Shown one piece after another: positions 26,950-37,256 of a DNA stretch of 64,000 nucleotides (position 1 is the first letter of the stretch; each line of letters begins with the position of its first letter). The notes below the pieces were generated by a model. It was given only the letters and a program-made list of their open reading frames with translations, did no database searches and was not told where the DNA came from. The stretch is from Inhella proteolytica (lineage in GTDB: Bacteria; Pseudomonadota; Gammaproteobacteria; Burkholderiales; Burkholderiaceae_C): the NCBI RefSeq assembly GCF_016093275.1, contig NZ_JAEDAK010000010.1, forward strand, positions 122,270 through 186,269. The letters run 5' to 3'. The position numbers were made by a program, and so were the translations under genes.

Positions 26950-27417
26950 TCAGGGCTTTTGCCGCAGCGCCTTCAACAAGCCGGCGCCCGCCGCTTCCAC
27001 CAGATCCAGCACCTGCTCGAAGCCTTCCGGCCCGCCGTAGTAGGGGTCGGGCACGGCCGTGCCCAGGCCCGGCGCGTAGCGCATGAAGAGCTGCAGGCGC
27101 GCCCGCTGCGCCGGCGTGGCCAGGCGCGCGGCGCGCGCCAGGTTGTCCTCGTCCATGGCCAACAGCAGGTCGAAGCGTTCGAAGTCCGCAGCCACCAGCT
27201 GGCGGGCGCGCAAGCCCCCCAGCTCGTAGCCGCGCTGGCGCGCGTGCTCCTGGCTGCGCGCATCCGGCGGCGCACCGACGTGGTAGTCGTGCGTGCCGGC
27301 CGAGTCGATCTCGATGTGCTGCGCCAGGCCGGCGGCCTGCACCTGGGCGCGGAACACGCCCTCGGCCGTCGGGCTGCGGCAGATATTGCCCATGCAGATG
27401 AAGAGCACGCGGGTCAT
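26950..27417 (-). CDS. Low-molecular-weight protein tyrosine phosphatase
   Basis: A 155-residue cytosolic phosphatase. The P-loop is CMGNICRS (CX5R with catalytic Cys at about 8) and the general acid is in VPDPYYGG. Length is typical. It could act on tyrosine kinases of exopolysaccharide systems, but none is in the window. Its ATG overlaps the TonB-dependent receptor stop by 1 nt (TGATG). Confidence 0.95.
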   Translation of the reverse strand: MTRVLFICMGNICRSPTAEGVFRAQVQAAGLAQHIEIDSAGTHDYHVGAPPDARSQEHARQRGYELGGLRARQLVAADFERFDLLLAMDEDNLARAARLATPAQRARLQLFMRYAPGLGTAVPDPYYGGPEGFEQVLDLVEAAGAGLLKALRQKP

Positions 27418-29636
27418 CAGAAGCGGGTCTCCAGGCGCAGGGTGGCGGTGCGGAAGGTGCGCTGGCGGCTTTCGGTCGTCACGAGGTTGCTGCCGCTGTC
27501 CACCACGGTCTGGCTGAGCGCATCGAGCGGGTCGAGGTTGGAGAGCGCCAGGCGCAGGCTGGTGTCGCGGCTGATCGCCCACTGGCCGTAGGCGTCGAAC
27601 ACCACGCGCTTGGAGGTGCGGCTGCTGAGGATCTCGGTCTGCTGGATCAGCACCTCGGGCGTGTAGCTCCAGTTGACGCCCAGGCTTACCGGGCTGCCGG
27701 GCGTGCGGTAATCGAGGCCGAGGTTGCTGGTGAAGCGGGGCTGGGCATCGATGCGGTTGTGCGGGCCGGGAATGCCCTCGACGGCGGAGCGGAACAGGCT
27801 GAGGTTGGCGCGCAGCTGCAGCGGCACCCAGGCGGGCGGCGCCTCGGCCCAGATCTCGTCCAGCCGCGCCTTGGCTTCCAGCTCCAGGCCGTACACGCGC
27901 GCATCCCCCAGATTGCGCGGCCGGCTGACCCAACGCGGGGTGGGCACGCCATTCAGCACGCTGTCTTCCAGCGCCAGCGTGCGGCGGATCAGGCCCTGGA
28001 TGCTGCGCGCGAACAGATTGGCCGAGAGCAGGCCGCCCTTGCTGAGGTAGCGCTCGTAGGCGAACTCCAGGCCGGTGGCCAGCTCGGGCTTCAGGTTCGG
28101 GTTGCCGGCGCTGTCGGCCGCGTACTCGGTGTTGGGGCCGCTGGGGAACTGGCTGTTGAACACCGGGCGGGCGATCAGGTCGTTCAGGCTGGCGGCGCGG
28201 TAGCTGCGCGTCAGGCTCATGCGCAGCTGCTCGCGGCTCCTCGGGTCGGGCTTCCACAGCGCGTGCAGCAGGGGCGACCAGACCTGCGAGCGGTTGCGCA
28301 CCTCGCCCAGTGCCGCCCCGGCCTGGCCGCGGCTGTCGATCTGCTCGAAGCGCAGGCCGGCGTGCAGATTCCATTGCGGGCTGGCCTGCCATTCGTCCTG
28401 CGTGTAGAGCGCGCTGCGCAGGGTGCGGGCGCTGAGTTCGTCGCCGAAATCGCCCAGGCCGAGCAGGGGCTGGCCGTTCTGCAGGCTGGTGCGGGTGTTG
28501 TTGCGCCGGCCCCATTCCAGCTCGGTACCGCTGACCCAGGCGTGCTCGGCAGCCGTCTGAAGGCTGAGCTTGCCGGTGAGGTTGAGGTTGCGGTCGCGGT
28601 TGTCGTTGTGGTCGTCCTGACGCCGGTCCAGCGTGCCGCCGCTTTCCAGGCGCTGGTTGTCGTTGCGCAGGTTGGCGCCGCCGCCGTTGGCGCGCAGGTC
28701 CAGGCGCAGGTCCTCGCTCAGGCGCTTCTGGTAGTTCGCACCGGCGCGCAGCATGCGGAACCGCCCCTCGCTCTGCGTCGCCACCTGGGTGTAGCGCGGC
28801 TCGCCGCCCTGGGCGAACTGGCTGTGGTTCTCGCCTTGCGCCAGCACCGCAAAGGGCATCAGCTGCAGGGTCTCGCCCTCGCCCAGGCGCCACTGCAGGC
28901 GGCCGTTCAGGTTCAGGCTGTCGCGCTGGTCCAGGCTGCGGCCGCGCTGGCTGCGTTCCTGCACCAGGCCGGCGTCGGGCTCGATGCGGGTGCGGCTGTT
29001 GATGTCGTCGGCGCGGCGCTGGCGGTTCAGCACCGAGGTGACCGAGTAGTTCAGGCCGCCGGCCGTGCTGTCGTTGTGCGTCAGCGCCACATTGGGCTGC
29101 AGCTCGCCGTGGTCGAAGCCCAGGCTCAGGCGGGCCTCGTTGAGCTTGCGCGCCAGCGGCTCGCGCAGGATCACGTTGATGGTGCCGGCCACCGCGCGCG
29201 CGCCGGTCTCGGCCGTGGGGGCGCGCTGGATCTCGATGCGCTCGACCTGCTCGGGCGGCACCTGGTCGAGCGTGAAGCCGGGCGGCATGCGCTCGCCGTC
29301 CACCAGGATCTGCGTGAAGCCGCCACCCATGCCGCGCATGCGGATCTCGCCGCCGCGCCCCGGCCGCCCGCCGGGGGTGACGCCGGGCAGGCGGCGCATC
29401 AGGTCGACGAGATTGCCGTCGCCAAAGCGCAGCAGGTCTTCGCGGCTGATGACGATCTTGCTGGCCGTGCTGGCGCGGCGCTTGGCCTCGTCGCTGGCCT
29501 GGCCGCTGACCTCCACCTTGTCCAGCCGCGCGGCGGGGGCGGAAGCCGGCGCGGCCGGCGGTGGGGGTGTCTGGGTGTTGGTCTGGGCCTGGGCGCACAG
29601 GGCCAGGCCGAACAGGAGGAAGGGCGTGAGGCGCAT
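27417..29636 (-). CDS. TonB-dependent outer membrane receptor
   Basis: A 739-residue protein. Signal peptide MRLTPFLLFGLALCAQAQ, a Pro/Ala linker, a possible TonB box (DKVEVSG) and the plug domain: ISREDLLRFGDGNLVDLMRR, MRGMGGGFTQILVDGERMP and IEIQRAPTAETGARAVAGTI. The 22-strand barrel follows and ends in LRLETRF. The substrate (siderophore, vitamin or other) is not evident, and I found no Fur box in the 83 nt upstream. Confidence 0.92.
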   Translation of the reverse strand: MRLTPFLLFGLALCAQAQTNTQTPPPPAAPASAPAARLDKVEVSGQASDEAKRRASTASKIVISREDLLRFGDGNLVDLMRRLPGVTPGGRPGRGGEIRMRGMGGGFTQILVDGERMPPGFTLDQVPPEQVERIEIQRAPTAETGARAVAGTINVILREPLARKLNEARLSLGFDHGELQPNVALTHNDSTAGGLNYSVTSVLNRQRRADDINSRTRIEPDAGLVQERSQRGRSLDQRDSLNLNGRLQWRLGEGETLQLMPFAVLAQGENHSQFAQGGEPRYTQVATQSEGRFRMLRAGANYQKRLSEDLRLDLRANGGGANLRNDNQRLESGGTLDRRQDDHNDNRDRNLNLTGKLSLQTAAEHAWVSGTELEWGRRNNTRTSLQNGQPLLGLGDFGDELSARTLRSALYTQDEWQASPQWNLHAGLRFEQIDSRGQAGAALGEVRNRSQVWSPLLHALWKPDPRSREQLRMSLTRSYRAASLNDLIARPVFNSQFPSGPNTEYAADSAGNPNLKPELATGLEFAYERYLSKGGLLSANLFARSIQGLIRRTLALEDSVLNGVPTPRWVSRPRNLGDARVYGLELEAKARLDEIWAEAPPAWVPLQLRANLSLFRSAVEGIPGPHNRIDAQPRFTSNLGLDYRTPGSPVSLGVNWSYTPEVLIQQTEILSSRTSKRVVFDAYGQWAISRDTSLRLALSNLDPLDALSQTVVDSGSNLVTTESRQRTFRTATLRLETRF

Positions 29637-29719
29637 GGCGGCGCAGTGTCCCCGGGCGCCTGGAACCCTGGCGACGGCAGGGGCTCGGATTTGCGCTTCT
29701 TTACGCCGTCACCACGCGC

Positions 29720-30559
29720 TCAGCGCGGCGCCAGGCCCAGGCGGCGGCCGATCTCCAGCACCAGCTCGCTCTGGTTCAGGCAGTAGAAGTGAATGCCGGG
29801 TGCGCCGCCCTCGATCAGGCGCTCGCACAGGCGCGTCACCACGTCCAGCCCAAAGGCGCGGATCGAGGCGGCGTCGTCCATGAAACCTTCCATCTTCAGC
29901 GCCACCCAACGCGGGATGTCGATGCCGTCGCGCTGCGCGAATTGCGCGATGCGGTGGTAGTTGTGGAAGGGCATGATGCCCGGCACGATGGGCTGCTCCA
30001 CACCGAGCTTGCGTGCCTCGTCCACGAAGTGGAAGTAGGCCTCGGGGTTGAAGAAGAACTGCGTGATGGCGGCGTTGGCGCCGGCCTTCATCTTGGTCGC
30101 GAAGTGCTGCAGGTCCTTGGCGGCGTAGCGGCACTGCGGGTGCGTCTCGGGGTAGGCGGCCACTTCGATCTGCCAGTCCGGCCCCTCGGTCTCGCGGATG
30201 AAGCGCACCAGCTCTTCGGCATAGCGGAACTCGCCCAGACCGGCGGTGCCGCTGGGCAAATCACCGCGCAGCGCGACGACGCGGCGGATGCCCTGGCTGC
30301 GGTACTCGGCCAGGATCTCGCGCAGCGACTCGCGCGTGGCGCCGATGCAGCTCAGGTGCGGCGCGGCCTGGTGGCCGGCGGCGGCGATCGCCTTCACCGT
30401 GGCCAGGGTCTTGTCGCGCGTGGCGCCGCCGGCGCCATAGGTGACGCTGAAGTACTCTGGCTGGAGCGCGGCCAGCGCCGGCACCACCTGGTTCAGCAGC
30501 TTGTCGTGGCCCACCGGGGTGTTGGGCGGGAAGAACTCGAAACTGACGGGGGTCTTCAT
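29720..30559 (-). CDS. metF: 5,10-methylenetetrahydrofolate reductase
   Basis: A 279-residue FAD enzyme that makes 5-methyl-THF for methionine synthesis. Family segments are VSFEFFPPNTP at the N-terminus (catalytic Glu), SVTYGAGGATRDKTL, PHLSCIG, VALRGD and FFFNPEAYFHFVDEA. It is the last gene of ahcY-tlyA-metF and overlaps tlyA by ATGA, so the whole activated-methyl-cycle unit is likely under the SAH riboswitch. Confidence 0.96.
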   Translation of the reverse strand: MKTPVSFEFFPPNTPVGHDKLLNQVVPALAALQPEYFSVTYGAGGATRDKTLATVKAIAAAGHQAAPHLSCIGATRESLREILAEYRSQGIRRVVALRGDLPSGTAGLGEFRYAEELVRFIRETEGPDWQIEVAAYPETHPQCRYAAKDLQHFATKMKAGANAAITQFFFNPEAYFHFVDEARKLGVEQPIVPGIMPFHNYHRIAQFAQRDGIDIPRWVALKMEGFMDDAASIRAFGLDVVTRLCERLIEGGAPGIHFYCLNQSELVLEIGRRLGLAPR

Positions 30560-31319
30560 GGGCGGGTGGCGAGCAGGAAGAACTCGCGGTTGCCATCGCC
30601 GCCCGCAATCGGGCTGGCGAAGTAGTCATCAACAACGAAGCCGGCCGCAGCGGCCGCCTCGCGCAGTTTGGTCTCGACCTTGGGGTAGCTGGCTTCGCTC
30701 TTCACCAGCCCGCCCTTGCCGATGTCGGCCGGCTGCAGCTCGAACTGCGGCTTGACCAGCAGCAGCAGCCGCGCGCCGGGCTTCAGCAGCGCCGGCAGCT
30801 GGGGCAGCACGAGCGTGAGCGAGATGAAGCTGAGGTCGCCCACCACCCAGTCGAAGCCCTCGGCGGGCAGGTGCTCACCCAGGTCTTCGGCGCACAGGCT
30901 GCGCGCATTCAGGCCTTCGAGCGTGACGATGCGGGCGTCGCCCTGCAGCTTGGGATGGAGTTGGCCATGGCCGACCTCGATGCCGACCACGCGCTCGGCG
31001 CCACGCGCCAGCAGCACCTCGCTGAAGCCGCCAGTGCTCTGGCCCAGGTCCAGCGCGGTGCCGCCCACGCTCAGCCCGGCGTGGTCCAGCGCGCCTTCGA
31101 GCTTGAGCCCGCCGCGCGAGACCCAGCGGGTCTCGGCGTCGTCCTCGACTTTCAGCTCGCAACGCAGCGGCAGCTCATCGCCGGCCTTCTTGGGCGCCTG
31201 CCAGCCCTGCGGCCCCAGCCAGCGCACCGCGCCGGCCGCGATCAGCCGCTGCGCGGCCGAGCGGCTCGGCGCCAGGCCGCGTTGCACCAGCAGTTGGTCG
31301 GCGCGGCTGGTCAGCTTCA

Positions 31320-31320
<1 letters not shown>
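30556..31320 (-). CDS. tlyA: TlyA-family rRNA (cytidine-2'-O)-methyltransferase
   Basis: A 254-residue protein: N-terminal S4 RNA-binding domain (RADQLLVQRGLAPSRSAAQR), linker VSRGGLKLEGAL, then an SAM-dependent methyltransferase with DLGQSTGGFSEVLL and VGDLSFISLTLVLP. TlyA enzymes methylate ribosomal RNA, and some homologues are annotated as hemolysins. ATG 31320 overlaps the ahcY stop by 1 nt (TGATG). An SAM-using methyltransferase in an SAH-controlled operon fits the context. Confidence 0.9.
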
Positions 31321-32735
<1,415 letters not shown>

Positions 32736-32789
32736 GGCGGGGCTCCTGAAAAGCTGGAAGGACCGCCGAATGGGATGGGTGGACAAGGC

Positions 32790-32815
32790 TCACCCACGTC
32801 GATTCAGCGGGTGAG
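32790..32815 (-). promoter_or_regulatory. Competing stem downstream of the SAH riboswitch core
   Basis: On the minus strand CTCACCC (32815-32809) can pair with GGGTGAG (32796-32790). The first arm overlaps the segment GGCGCTCACC that closes the riboswitch pseudoknot, so the two structures look mutually exclusive. No T-run follows, which argues for control at translation or by another route. Confidence 0.5.
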
Positions 32816-32896
32816 CGCCGTTGCCGCAGGGGATCTCAGCACCCCTGGCCTCCGAGCCTGGCCCGTCATTGACGGGTTGCAACGCTCCTCGGAGGC
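32809..32896 (-). promoter_or_regulatory. SAH riboswitch
   Basis: The minus-strand leader of ahcY shows the SAH riboswitch core from memory of the family. A P1-type stem CCTCCGAG/CTCGGAGG encloses GAGCGTTGCAAC and a CCGTC/GACGGG hairpin, then the GCCAGGCTCGG segment. A second hairpin with AGGGG...CCCCT follows, then the conserved CAACGGCGCTCACC that makes the pseudoknot with GAGCG. This class senses S-adenosylhomocysteine and switches on ahcY when SAH accumulates. Position (about 75 nt before the ahcY start) and gene context match. Confidence 0.93.
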
Positions 32897-32905
32897 AAGG
32901 GCGCG

Positions 32906-32911
32906 ATTCTA
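32906..32911 (-). promoter_or_regulatory. Likely -10 box of the ahcY-tlyA-metF operon
   Basis: TAGAAT on the minus strand is followed by CGCGCCC; initiation near 32898 would place the start just before the riboswitch. Its -35 zone overlaps the uvrD -10 (32927-32932) on the other strand, so the two promoters are back to back. Confidence 0.55.
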
Positions 32912-32926
32912 GGTCGGGATCGCACC

Positions 32927-32932
32927 GACAAT
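32927..32932 (+). promoter_or_regulatory. Likely -10 box of uvrD
   Basis: GACAAT followed by CCGCCCCC, ending 10 nt before the uvrD ATG. It belongs to the recurring box seen at 908, 39707 and 52329. No clear -35 is visible; the position expected for it overlaps the ahcY -10. Confidence 0.4.
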
Positions 32933-32942
32933 CCGCCCCCTC

Positions 32943-35282
32943 ATGAATTCGACCCTGCTGCAGCACCTGAACCCCGAGCAACTGGCCGCCGTCACCCTGG
33001 GGGACGAGCCGGCGCTGATCCTGGCCGGGGCGGGGTCCGGCAAGACGCGGGTGCTGACCACGCGCATCGCCTGGCTGCTCAGCCAGGGGCAGGTCGGCCC
33101 GGGTGGCGTGATGGCCGTGACCTTCACCAACAAGGCCGCCAAGGAAATGCAGACGCGCCTGGCCGCGATGCTGCCCTACAACGTGCGCGGCATGTGGATC
33201 GGCACCTTCCACGGCCTGTGCCACCGCTTCCTGCGCGCGCACTGGAAAGCCGCCGGCCTGCCGCAGGGCTTCCAGATCCTGGATGCGAGCGACACCGTGG
33301 CCGCCGTCAAACGCGTCATCAAGGCCATGAACCTGGACGAAGAGCGCTTTGTGCCGAAGGCGGTGGCGCACACCATCGCCCACTGGAAGGAAGAGGCGGC
33401 CCGGCCCAAGGACGTGATCCCGCGCGACGAGCAGGAACGCAAGATCGTCGAGGTCTACGCCCAGTACGAGGCGCAATGCCAGCGCGAGGGCGTGGTCGAT
33501 TTCGCCGAGCTGATGCTGCGCGTTTACGAGCTGATGCGCGACGACCCCGCGCTGCGCCAGCATTACCAGCAGCGCTTCCGCCATGTGCTGGTGGATGAGT
33601 TCCAGGACACCAACAAGCTGCAGTACGCCTGGCTGAAATTGTTCGCGCCCCCGGGCGGCGGCGCCGTGTTCGCGGTGGGCGACGACGACCAGAGCATCTA
33701 CGCCTTTCGCGGCGCGCAGGTGGGCAATATGCATGCCTTCGAGCGCGAGTACCGCATCAACCAGCTCATCAAGCTGGAGCAGAACTACCGCTCCTGCGGC
33801 CACATCCTGGACGCCGCCAACCACCTGATCAGCCACAACGAGCGTCGCCTGGGCAAGACCCTGCGCACCGACCAGGGCCAGGGCGAGCCCCTGCGCGTGT
33901 TCGAGGCCCCGAGCGATTTCGACGAGGCGCGCTGGGTGCTGGAAGAAGCCCAGAGCCTGCACCGCGGCGGCCTGGCGCGCAGCGAGATCGCCGTGCTCTA
34001 CCGCAGCAACGCGCAAAGCCGCGTCATCGAATCGGCGCTCTTCAATGCCGGCATTCCCTACCGCGTGTACGGCGGCCTGCGCTTCTTCGAGCGCGCGGAG
34101 ATCAAGCACGCGCTGGCCTATTTGCGCCTGCTGGAGAACGTCAACGACGACACCAGCTTCCTGCGCGTCGTCAACTTCCCGGCCCGGGCCATCGGCGCGC
34201 GCACGGTGGAGCAGCTGCAGGACGCCGCCAAGGCCACCGGGCGCAGCCTGTGGCAGTCGGTCTCGGCCCTGCAGGGCCGCGCGGGAGCGAGCCTGCAGAA
34301 GTTCGTCGAGCTGATTGAGGGCCTGCGCCGCGCCACCGAGGGGCAGACCCTGCGCGCCATCGTCGAGCACGTGGTCGAGGGCTCGGGCCTGGCGGCGCAT
34401 TACCGCAGCGACAAGGACGGCGCCGAGCGCCTGGAGAACCTGGACGAACTGATCACCGCGGCCGAGAGCTTCGTCACGCAGGAGGGCTTCGGCAAGGATG
34501 CCGTGGCGCTGCCGGTTGACGAGCTCGGCCAGGGGCCGGGCCTGACGCCCGACGCCGACACCGGCGAGATCATGAGCCCGCTGGCCGCCTTCCTGACCCA
34601 CGCCAGCCTGGAGGCCGGCGACAACCAGGCCCAGGCCGGCCAGGACGCGCTGCAGCTGATGACCATCCACGCCGCCAAGGGCCTGGAGTTCGACGCCGTC
34701 TTCCTCACCGGCCTGGAAGAAGGCCTGTTCCCGAACGAGCGCGCGCTGCAGGACTTCGACGGCCTGGAAGAAGAGCGCCGTCTGATGTACGTGGCCATCA
34801 CCCGCGCGCGCAAGCGCCTGCACTTGAGCCTGGCGCAAAGCCGCATGCTGCATGGTCAGACCCGCTACCACGTGCGCAGCCGCTTCCTGGCCGAGCTGCC
34901 CGAGGAGAGCCTGAAGTGGCTCAGCCCCAAGCAGGGCGGTTTTGGTTCGGGCTTCGAGCGCGATTACGCCAATGCCTGGCAGCGCGGCGCGGGGCTTTCC
35001 GGCGTGGTGGGGGCGGGGCACCGCGAAGCCCGCGCGGGCGGGGGCGGCTGGCCTGCGCCTAAACCGGCTGCTTGGCAGCAGGCCGTGGCCGCGCCGGTGC
35101 CCAAGAAGGCCGAACACGATTCCGGCCTGCGCGTGGGCCAGGCGGTGTTCCACAACAAGTTCGGCGAGGGCGTGGTGCTGACGCTCGAAGGCACCGGCCC
35201 CGATGCCCGCGCCCACATCCAGTTCGGCCGCCATGGCGCCAAGTGGCTGGCACTCTCGGTGGCCAAGCTCACGCCGATCTGA
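32943..35282 (+). CDS. uvrD: DNA helicase II, UvrD-type SF1 helicase
   Basis: A 779-residue 3'-5' helicase for nucleotide excision and mismatch repair. Motifs in order: AGAGSGKTRVLTTRI (Walker A), VTFTNKAAKEM, GTFHGLCHRFLR, VDEFQDTNKLQ, VGDDDQSIYAFRGA, QNYRS, TIHAAKGLEFDAVF and YVAITRARKRL. The C-terminal tail VGQAVFHNKFGEGVVLTLEG is the usual RNA-polymerase-binding Tudor-like end of UvrD/PcrA. Divergent from ahcY; grpB-like follows 3 nt after the stop. Confidence 0.95.
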   Translation: MNSTLLQHLNPEQLAAVTLGDEPALILAGAGSGKTRVLTTRIAWLLSQGQVGPGGVMAVTFTNKAAKEMQTRLAAMLPYNVRGMWIGTFHGLCHRFLRAHWKAAGLPQGFQILDASDTVAAVKRVIKAMNLDEERFVPKAVAHTIAHWKEEAARPKDVIPRDEQERKIVEVYAQYEAQCQREGVVDFAELMLRVYELMRDDPALRQHYQQRFRHVLVDEFQDTNKLQYAWLKLFAPPGGGAVFAVGDDDQSIYAFRGAQVGNMHAFEREYRINQLIKLEQNYRSCGHILDAANHLISHNERRLGKTLRTDQGQGEPLRVFEAPSDFDEARWVLEEAQSLHRGGLARSEIAVLYRSNAQSRVIESALFNAGIPYRVYGGLRFFERAEIKHALAYLRLLENVNDDTSFLRVVNFPARAIGARTVEQLQDAAKATGRSLWQSVSALQGRAGASLQKFVELIEGLRRATEGQTLRAIVEHVVEGSGLAAHYRSDKDGAERLENLDELITAAESFVTQEGFGKDAVALPVDELGQGPGLTPDADTGEIMSPLAAFLTHASLEAGDNQAQAGQDALQLMTIHAAKGLEFDAVFLTGLEEGLFPNERALQDFDGLEEERRLMYVAITRARKRLHLSLAQSRMLHGQTRYHVRSRFLAELPEESLKWLSPKQGGFGSGFERDYANAWQRGAGLSGVVGAGHREARAGGGGWPAPKPAAWQQAVAAPVPKKAEHDSGLRVGQAVFHNKFGEGVVLTLEGTGPDARAHIQFGRHGAKWLALSVAKLTPI

Positions 35283-35285
35283 GCC

Positions 35286-35864
35286 ATGGCGTCGCCGGAC
35301 TTTCCGCGCAGCCGGCGTATCGAGATCGTCGGTCCGCTGCCCGGCTGGCCCGCCGAGCACGCGCAGTGGCAGGCCCGCCTGCGCGCGCTGCTGCCCGAAG
35401 CGGGGTTCGAGATCGAGTCGGTCGGCTCCACCGCCGTGCCGGGCCTGGCGGCCAAGGATGTGATCGACCTGCAACTCGGTGTGCACAGCCTGGAGGGCGA
35501 TCTGCCCTGGCGCCAGCGGCTCTGGGCGGCAGGCTGGCGCCAGGGGCTCGACTGGGCCTGGGATGAAGGCCCCGCCGCGCTGGCGCTGCGCAAGCTCTAC
35601 TTCCGCGAGCCCGAGGGCGAGCGGCGGGTGCACCTGCATGTGCGCGAGATCGGCGCGGCCAACCACCGCTTTGCCCTGCTGATGCGCGACTACCTGCGCG
35701 CCCGGCCCGATGCAGCGGCGCAGTACGAGGCGCTCAAGCGCCGTGCCGCGGCGCTGTTCCCCGAGCAGGTGGAGGGCTATCTCTGGCTCAAGACCCCGGT
35801 GTTCCACCTGATCCACCAGGCGGCGGAACTGTGGGCGCAGGCCGGGCGGCCTGCAGCGCGCTGA
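35286..35864 (+). CDS. GrpB family protein (UPF0157 nucleotidyltransferase-like)
   Basis: A 192-residue protein with the GrpB signature VGSTAVPGLAAKDVIDLQLG, an NTase-like fold, and VHLHVREIGAANHRFALLMRDYLR. The biological role is not established. It starts 3 nt after uvrD, so it is probably co-transcribed. Its last 77 nt overlap the 3' end of the convergent tapT gene. Confidence 0.87.
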   Translation: MASPDFPRSRRIEIVGPLPGWPAEHAQWQARLRALLPEAGFEIESVGSTAVPGLAAKDVIDLQLGVHSLEGDLPWRQRLWAAGWRQGLDWAWDEGPAALALRKLYFREPEGERRVHLHVREIGAANHRFALLMRDYLRARPDAAAQYEALKRRAAALFPEQVEGYLWLKTPVFHLIHQAAELWAQAGRPAAR

Positions 35865-36378
35865 GCAGGCGGGCCTGCAGCTGCAGGAGCGGTGCCGGGT
35901 CCAGGCCCTCGAGCTGCTGCAGCGCCGCCGCGCAGGCCTCCAGCGTGGAGAGCTGGTGCGCCGCATGCGCCTTGCGCACCGTGTAGGCACTGGGTGCTGC
36001 AGCCGCCAAGTTCACGCGCGGCAGGGCGGCCAGCCAGGGGTGGCGATGCAGCAGCAGGCGGCTCTTGCGCCAGGTGCCGTCCAGCACATAGAGCCGCAGG
36101 TGTTGCGGGGCGGTGCCCGGCGGCGCGGCGGCCGGCTCGCCCGGGTACAGCAGGGCCTCGGTGCGACCCTCGGGGTTGGGCGGCTGGCTGAACTGCTCAC
36201 CCACCCGCAGCTCGCAACGCGCCAGGGCCAGGGCAAGCAGGCGCGCCGTGCCCTTGACCTCGTGCTGTTCCAGCGGGTGCTGCAGGATGACGAGCTCCAC
36301 CTGGTGCGCCAGTGGCGCCTCGGGCAGCAGCGCGCACAGGCAGCGCGCACGCAGGCAGCGCGCGCAGCGGCTGCGCAT
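35788..36378 (-). CDS. tapT: DTW-domain tRNA-uridine aminocarboxypropyltransferase
   Basis: A 196-residue protein. N-terminal cysteines CARCLRARCLC, then VILQHPLEQHEVKGTARLL and the DTW motif DGTWRKSRLLL. DTW enzymes transfer the 3-amino-3-carboxypropyl group of SAM to uridine in tRNA (acp3U). The last 20 or so residues are Pro/Gly-rich and lie in the overlap with grpB. It overlaps the BPSS1780-like stop by 1 nt (TGATG), at the end of the DUF2782-thrB transcript. Confidence 0.87.
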   Translation of the reverse strand: MRSRCARCLRARCLCALLPEAPLAHQVELVILQHPLEQHEVKGTARLLALALARCELRVGEQFSQPPNPEGRTEALLYPGEPAAAPPGTAPQHLRLYVLDGTWRKSRLLLHRHPWLAALPRVNLAAAAPSAYTVRKAHAAHQLSTLEACAAALQQLEGLDPAPLLQLQARLLSALQAARPAPTVPPPGGSGGTPGS

Positions 36379-37256
36379 CAGTCCGGCTGTTGCGGGGGCG
36401 TGGGCTCGCTGCTGCCCTCGTCGGCCACGAAGCGGAAGCTGTCCACGAACATGAAGTACAGCCCGCAATAAAACACCGACAGCATCAGCAGCGTCACCGG
36501 CATGACCAGCAGCGCCAGCAGGCCCGGGCCGCCCAGCAGAGTGGTGAGCACGGCCAGCAGCAGCGAGCTGGCCATCAGGATGCCCAGCCAGCCCAGGCCG
36601 TTCAGCACGAAGGCGCTGCGGTTGCGCCACAAGCCCAGGGTGCTGGAAAACAGCGCCTGCAGGGCGCCTTGGCCGCCCCAATGCACCAGGGCGGGGGCGT
36701 ACCAGAAGGGAATCGAAACCAGCAGCAAGCCACCCATGCGCACCAGGGTGGCCCAGAGCAGGCTGGAGTCCGTCAGCGCAGCCGTCAGGGCCTCTTCGGC
36801 GGCCTTGCGCGCCTCTTCGCTCTGCCCGGCCTCGGCCATCAGGCGCTGTAGTTCCTCGAAGCGCCCGCCGTCGATGGCAGCGGCGGCCGCGATCACCGCC
36901 ACCGTGGCCACCACGTACGTCAGGGCCAGTGCCAACTGGGCGCGGCTGCGTGCGGGGGTCAGCCGGAAGGGCTGGCTGAAGACCTGCCAGCTCACCGGGC
37001 GCTTCTGCAGCACCTGGTGGGTACACAGCATGTAGGCCAGCGACAGCAGCGGCAGCGCGGCCAGGCCCAGCAGGGCGCCGACGGTGCCCAGCAGGCTGAG
37101 CACCATGGCCGCCACCAGGAACATCGCCAGGGTGCTGCTGAGTGCCAGCGGGGCGCGGCGGAACACCTGCCAGCCCAGTGCGATCCAGCGCAGGCCCTGC
37201 TTCGGGGGCACGCTGTGCAGGGTCAGGCGCAGGCCCAGGGGCTTGGCGGGGCTCAA
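36378..37256 (-). CDS. BPSS1780-family multi-spanning membrane protein
   Basis: A 292-residue inner membrane protein with about six hydrophobic segments. It opens with SVPPKQGLRWIALGWQVFRR, the entry pattern of BPSS1780-like proteins. Function unknown. I set the start at TTG 37256: its TTGA overlaps the thrB stop, giving the same coupling as the other genes, while the ATG at 37367 lies inside thrB and adds an Arg/Pro/Ala-rich stretch. GTG 37214 is a weaker option. Co-transcribed with thrB. Confidence 0.75.
   Translation of the reverse strand: MSPAKPLGLRLTLHSVPPKQGLRWIALGWQVFRRAPLALSSTLAMFLVAAMVLSLLGTVGALLGLAALPLLSLAYMLCTHQVLQKRPVSWQVFSQPFRLTPARSRAQLALALTYVVATVAVIAAAAAIDGGRFEELQRLMAEAGQSEEARKAAEEALTAALTDSSLLWATLVRMGGLLLVSIPFWYAPALVHWGGQGALQALFSSTLGLWRNRSAFVLNGLGWLGILMASSLLLAVLTTLLGGPGLLALLVMPVTLLMLSVFYCGLYFMFVDSFRFVADEGSSEPTPPQQPD

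Noticed and set aside
29637..29719. Fur box upstream of the TonB-dependent receptor
   Set aside because: No GATAAT-type repeat is visible in the gap, so iron control was not claimed.
32790..35990. Minus-strand ORF of 1066 codons opposite uvrD and grpB
   Set aside because: High-GC shadow of uvrD in the antisense frame; it is Gly/Ala/Val/His/Gln/Leu-rich with no domain, and the riboswitch and uvrD explain the DNA.
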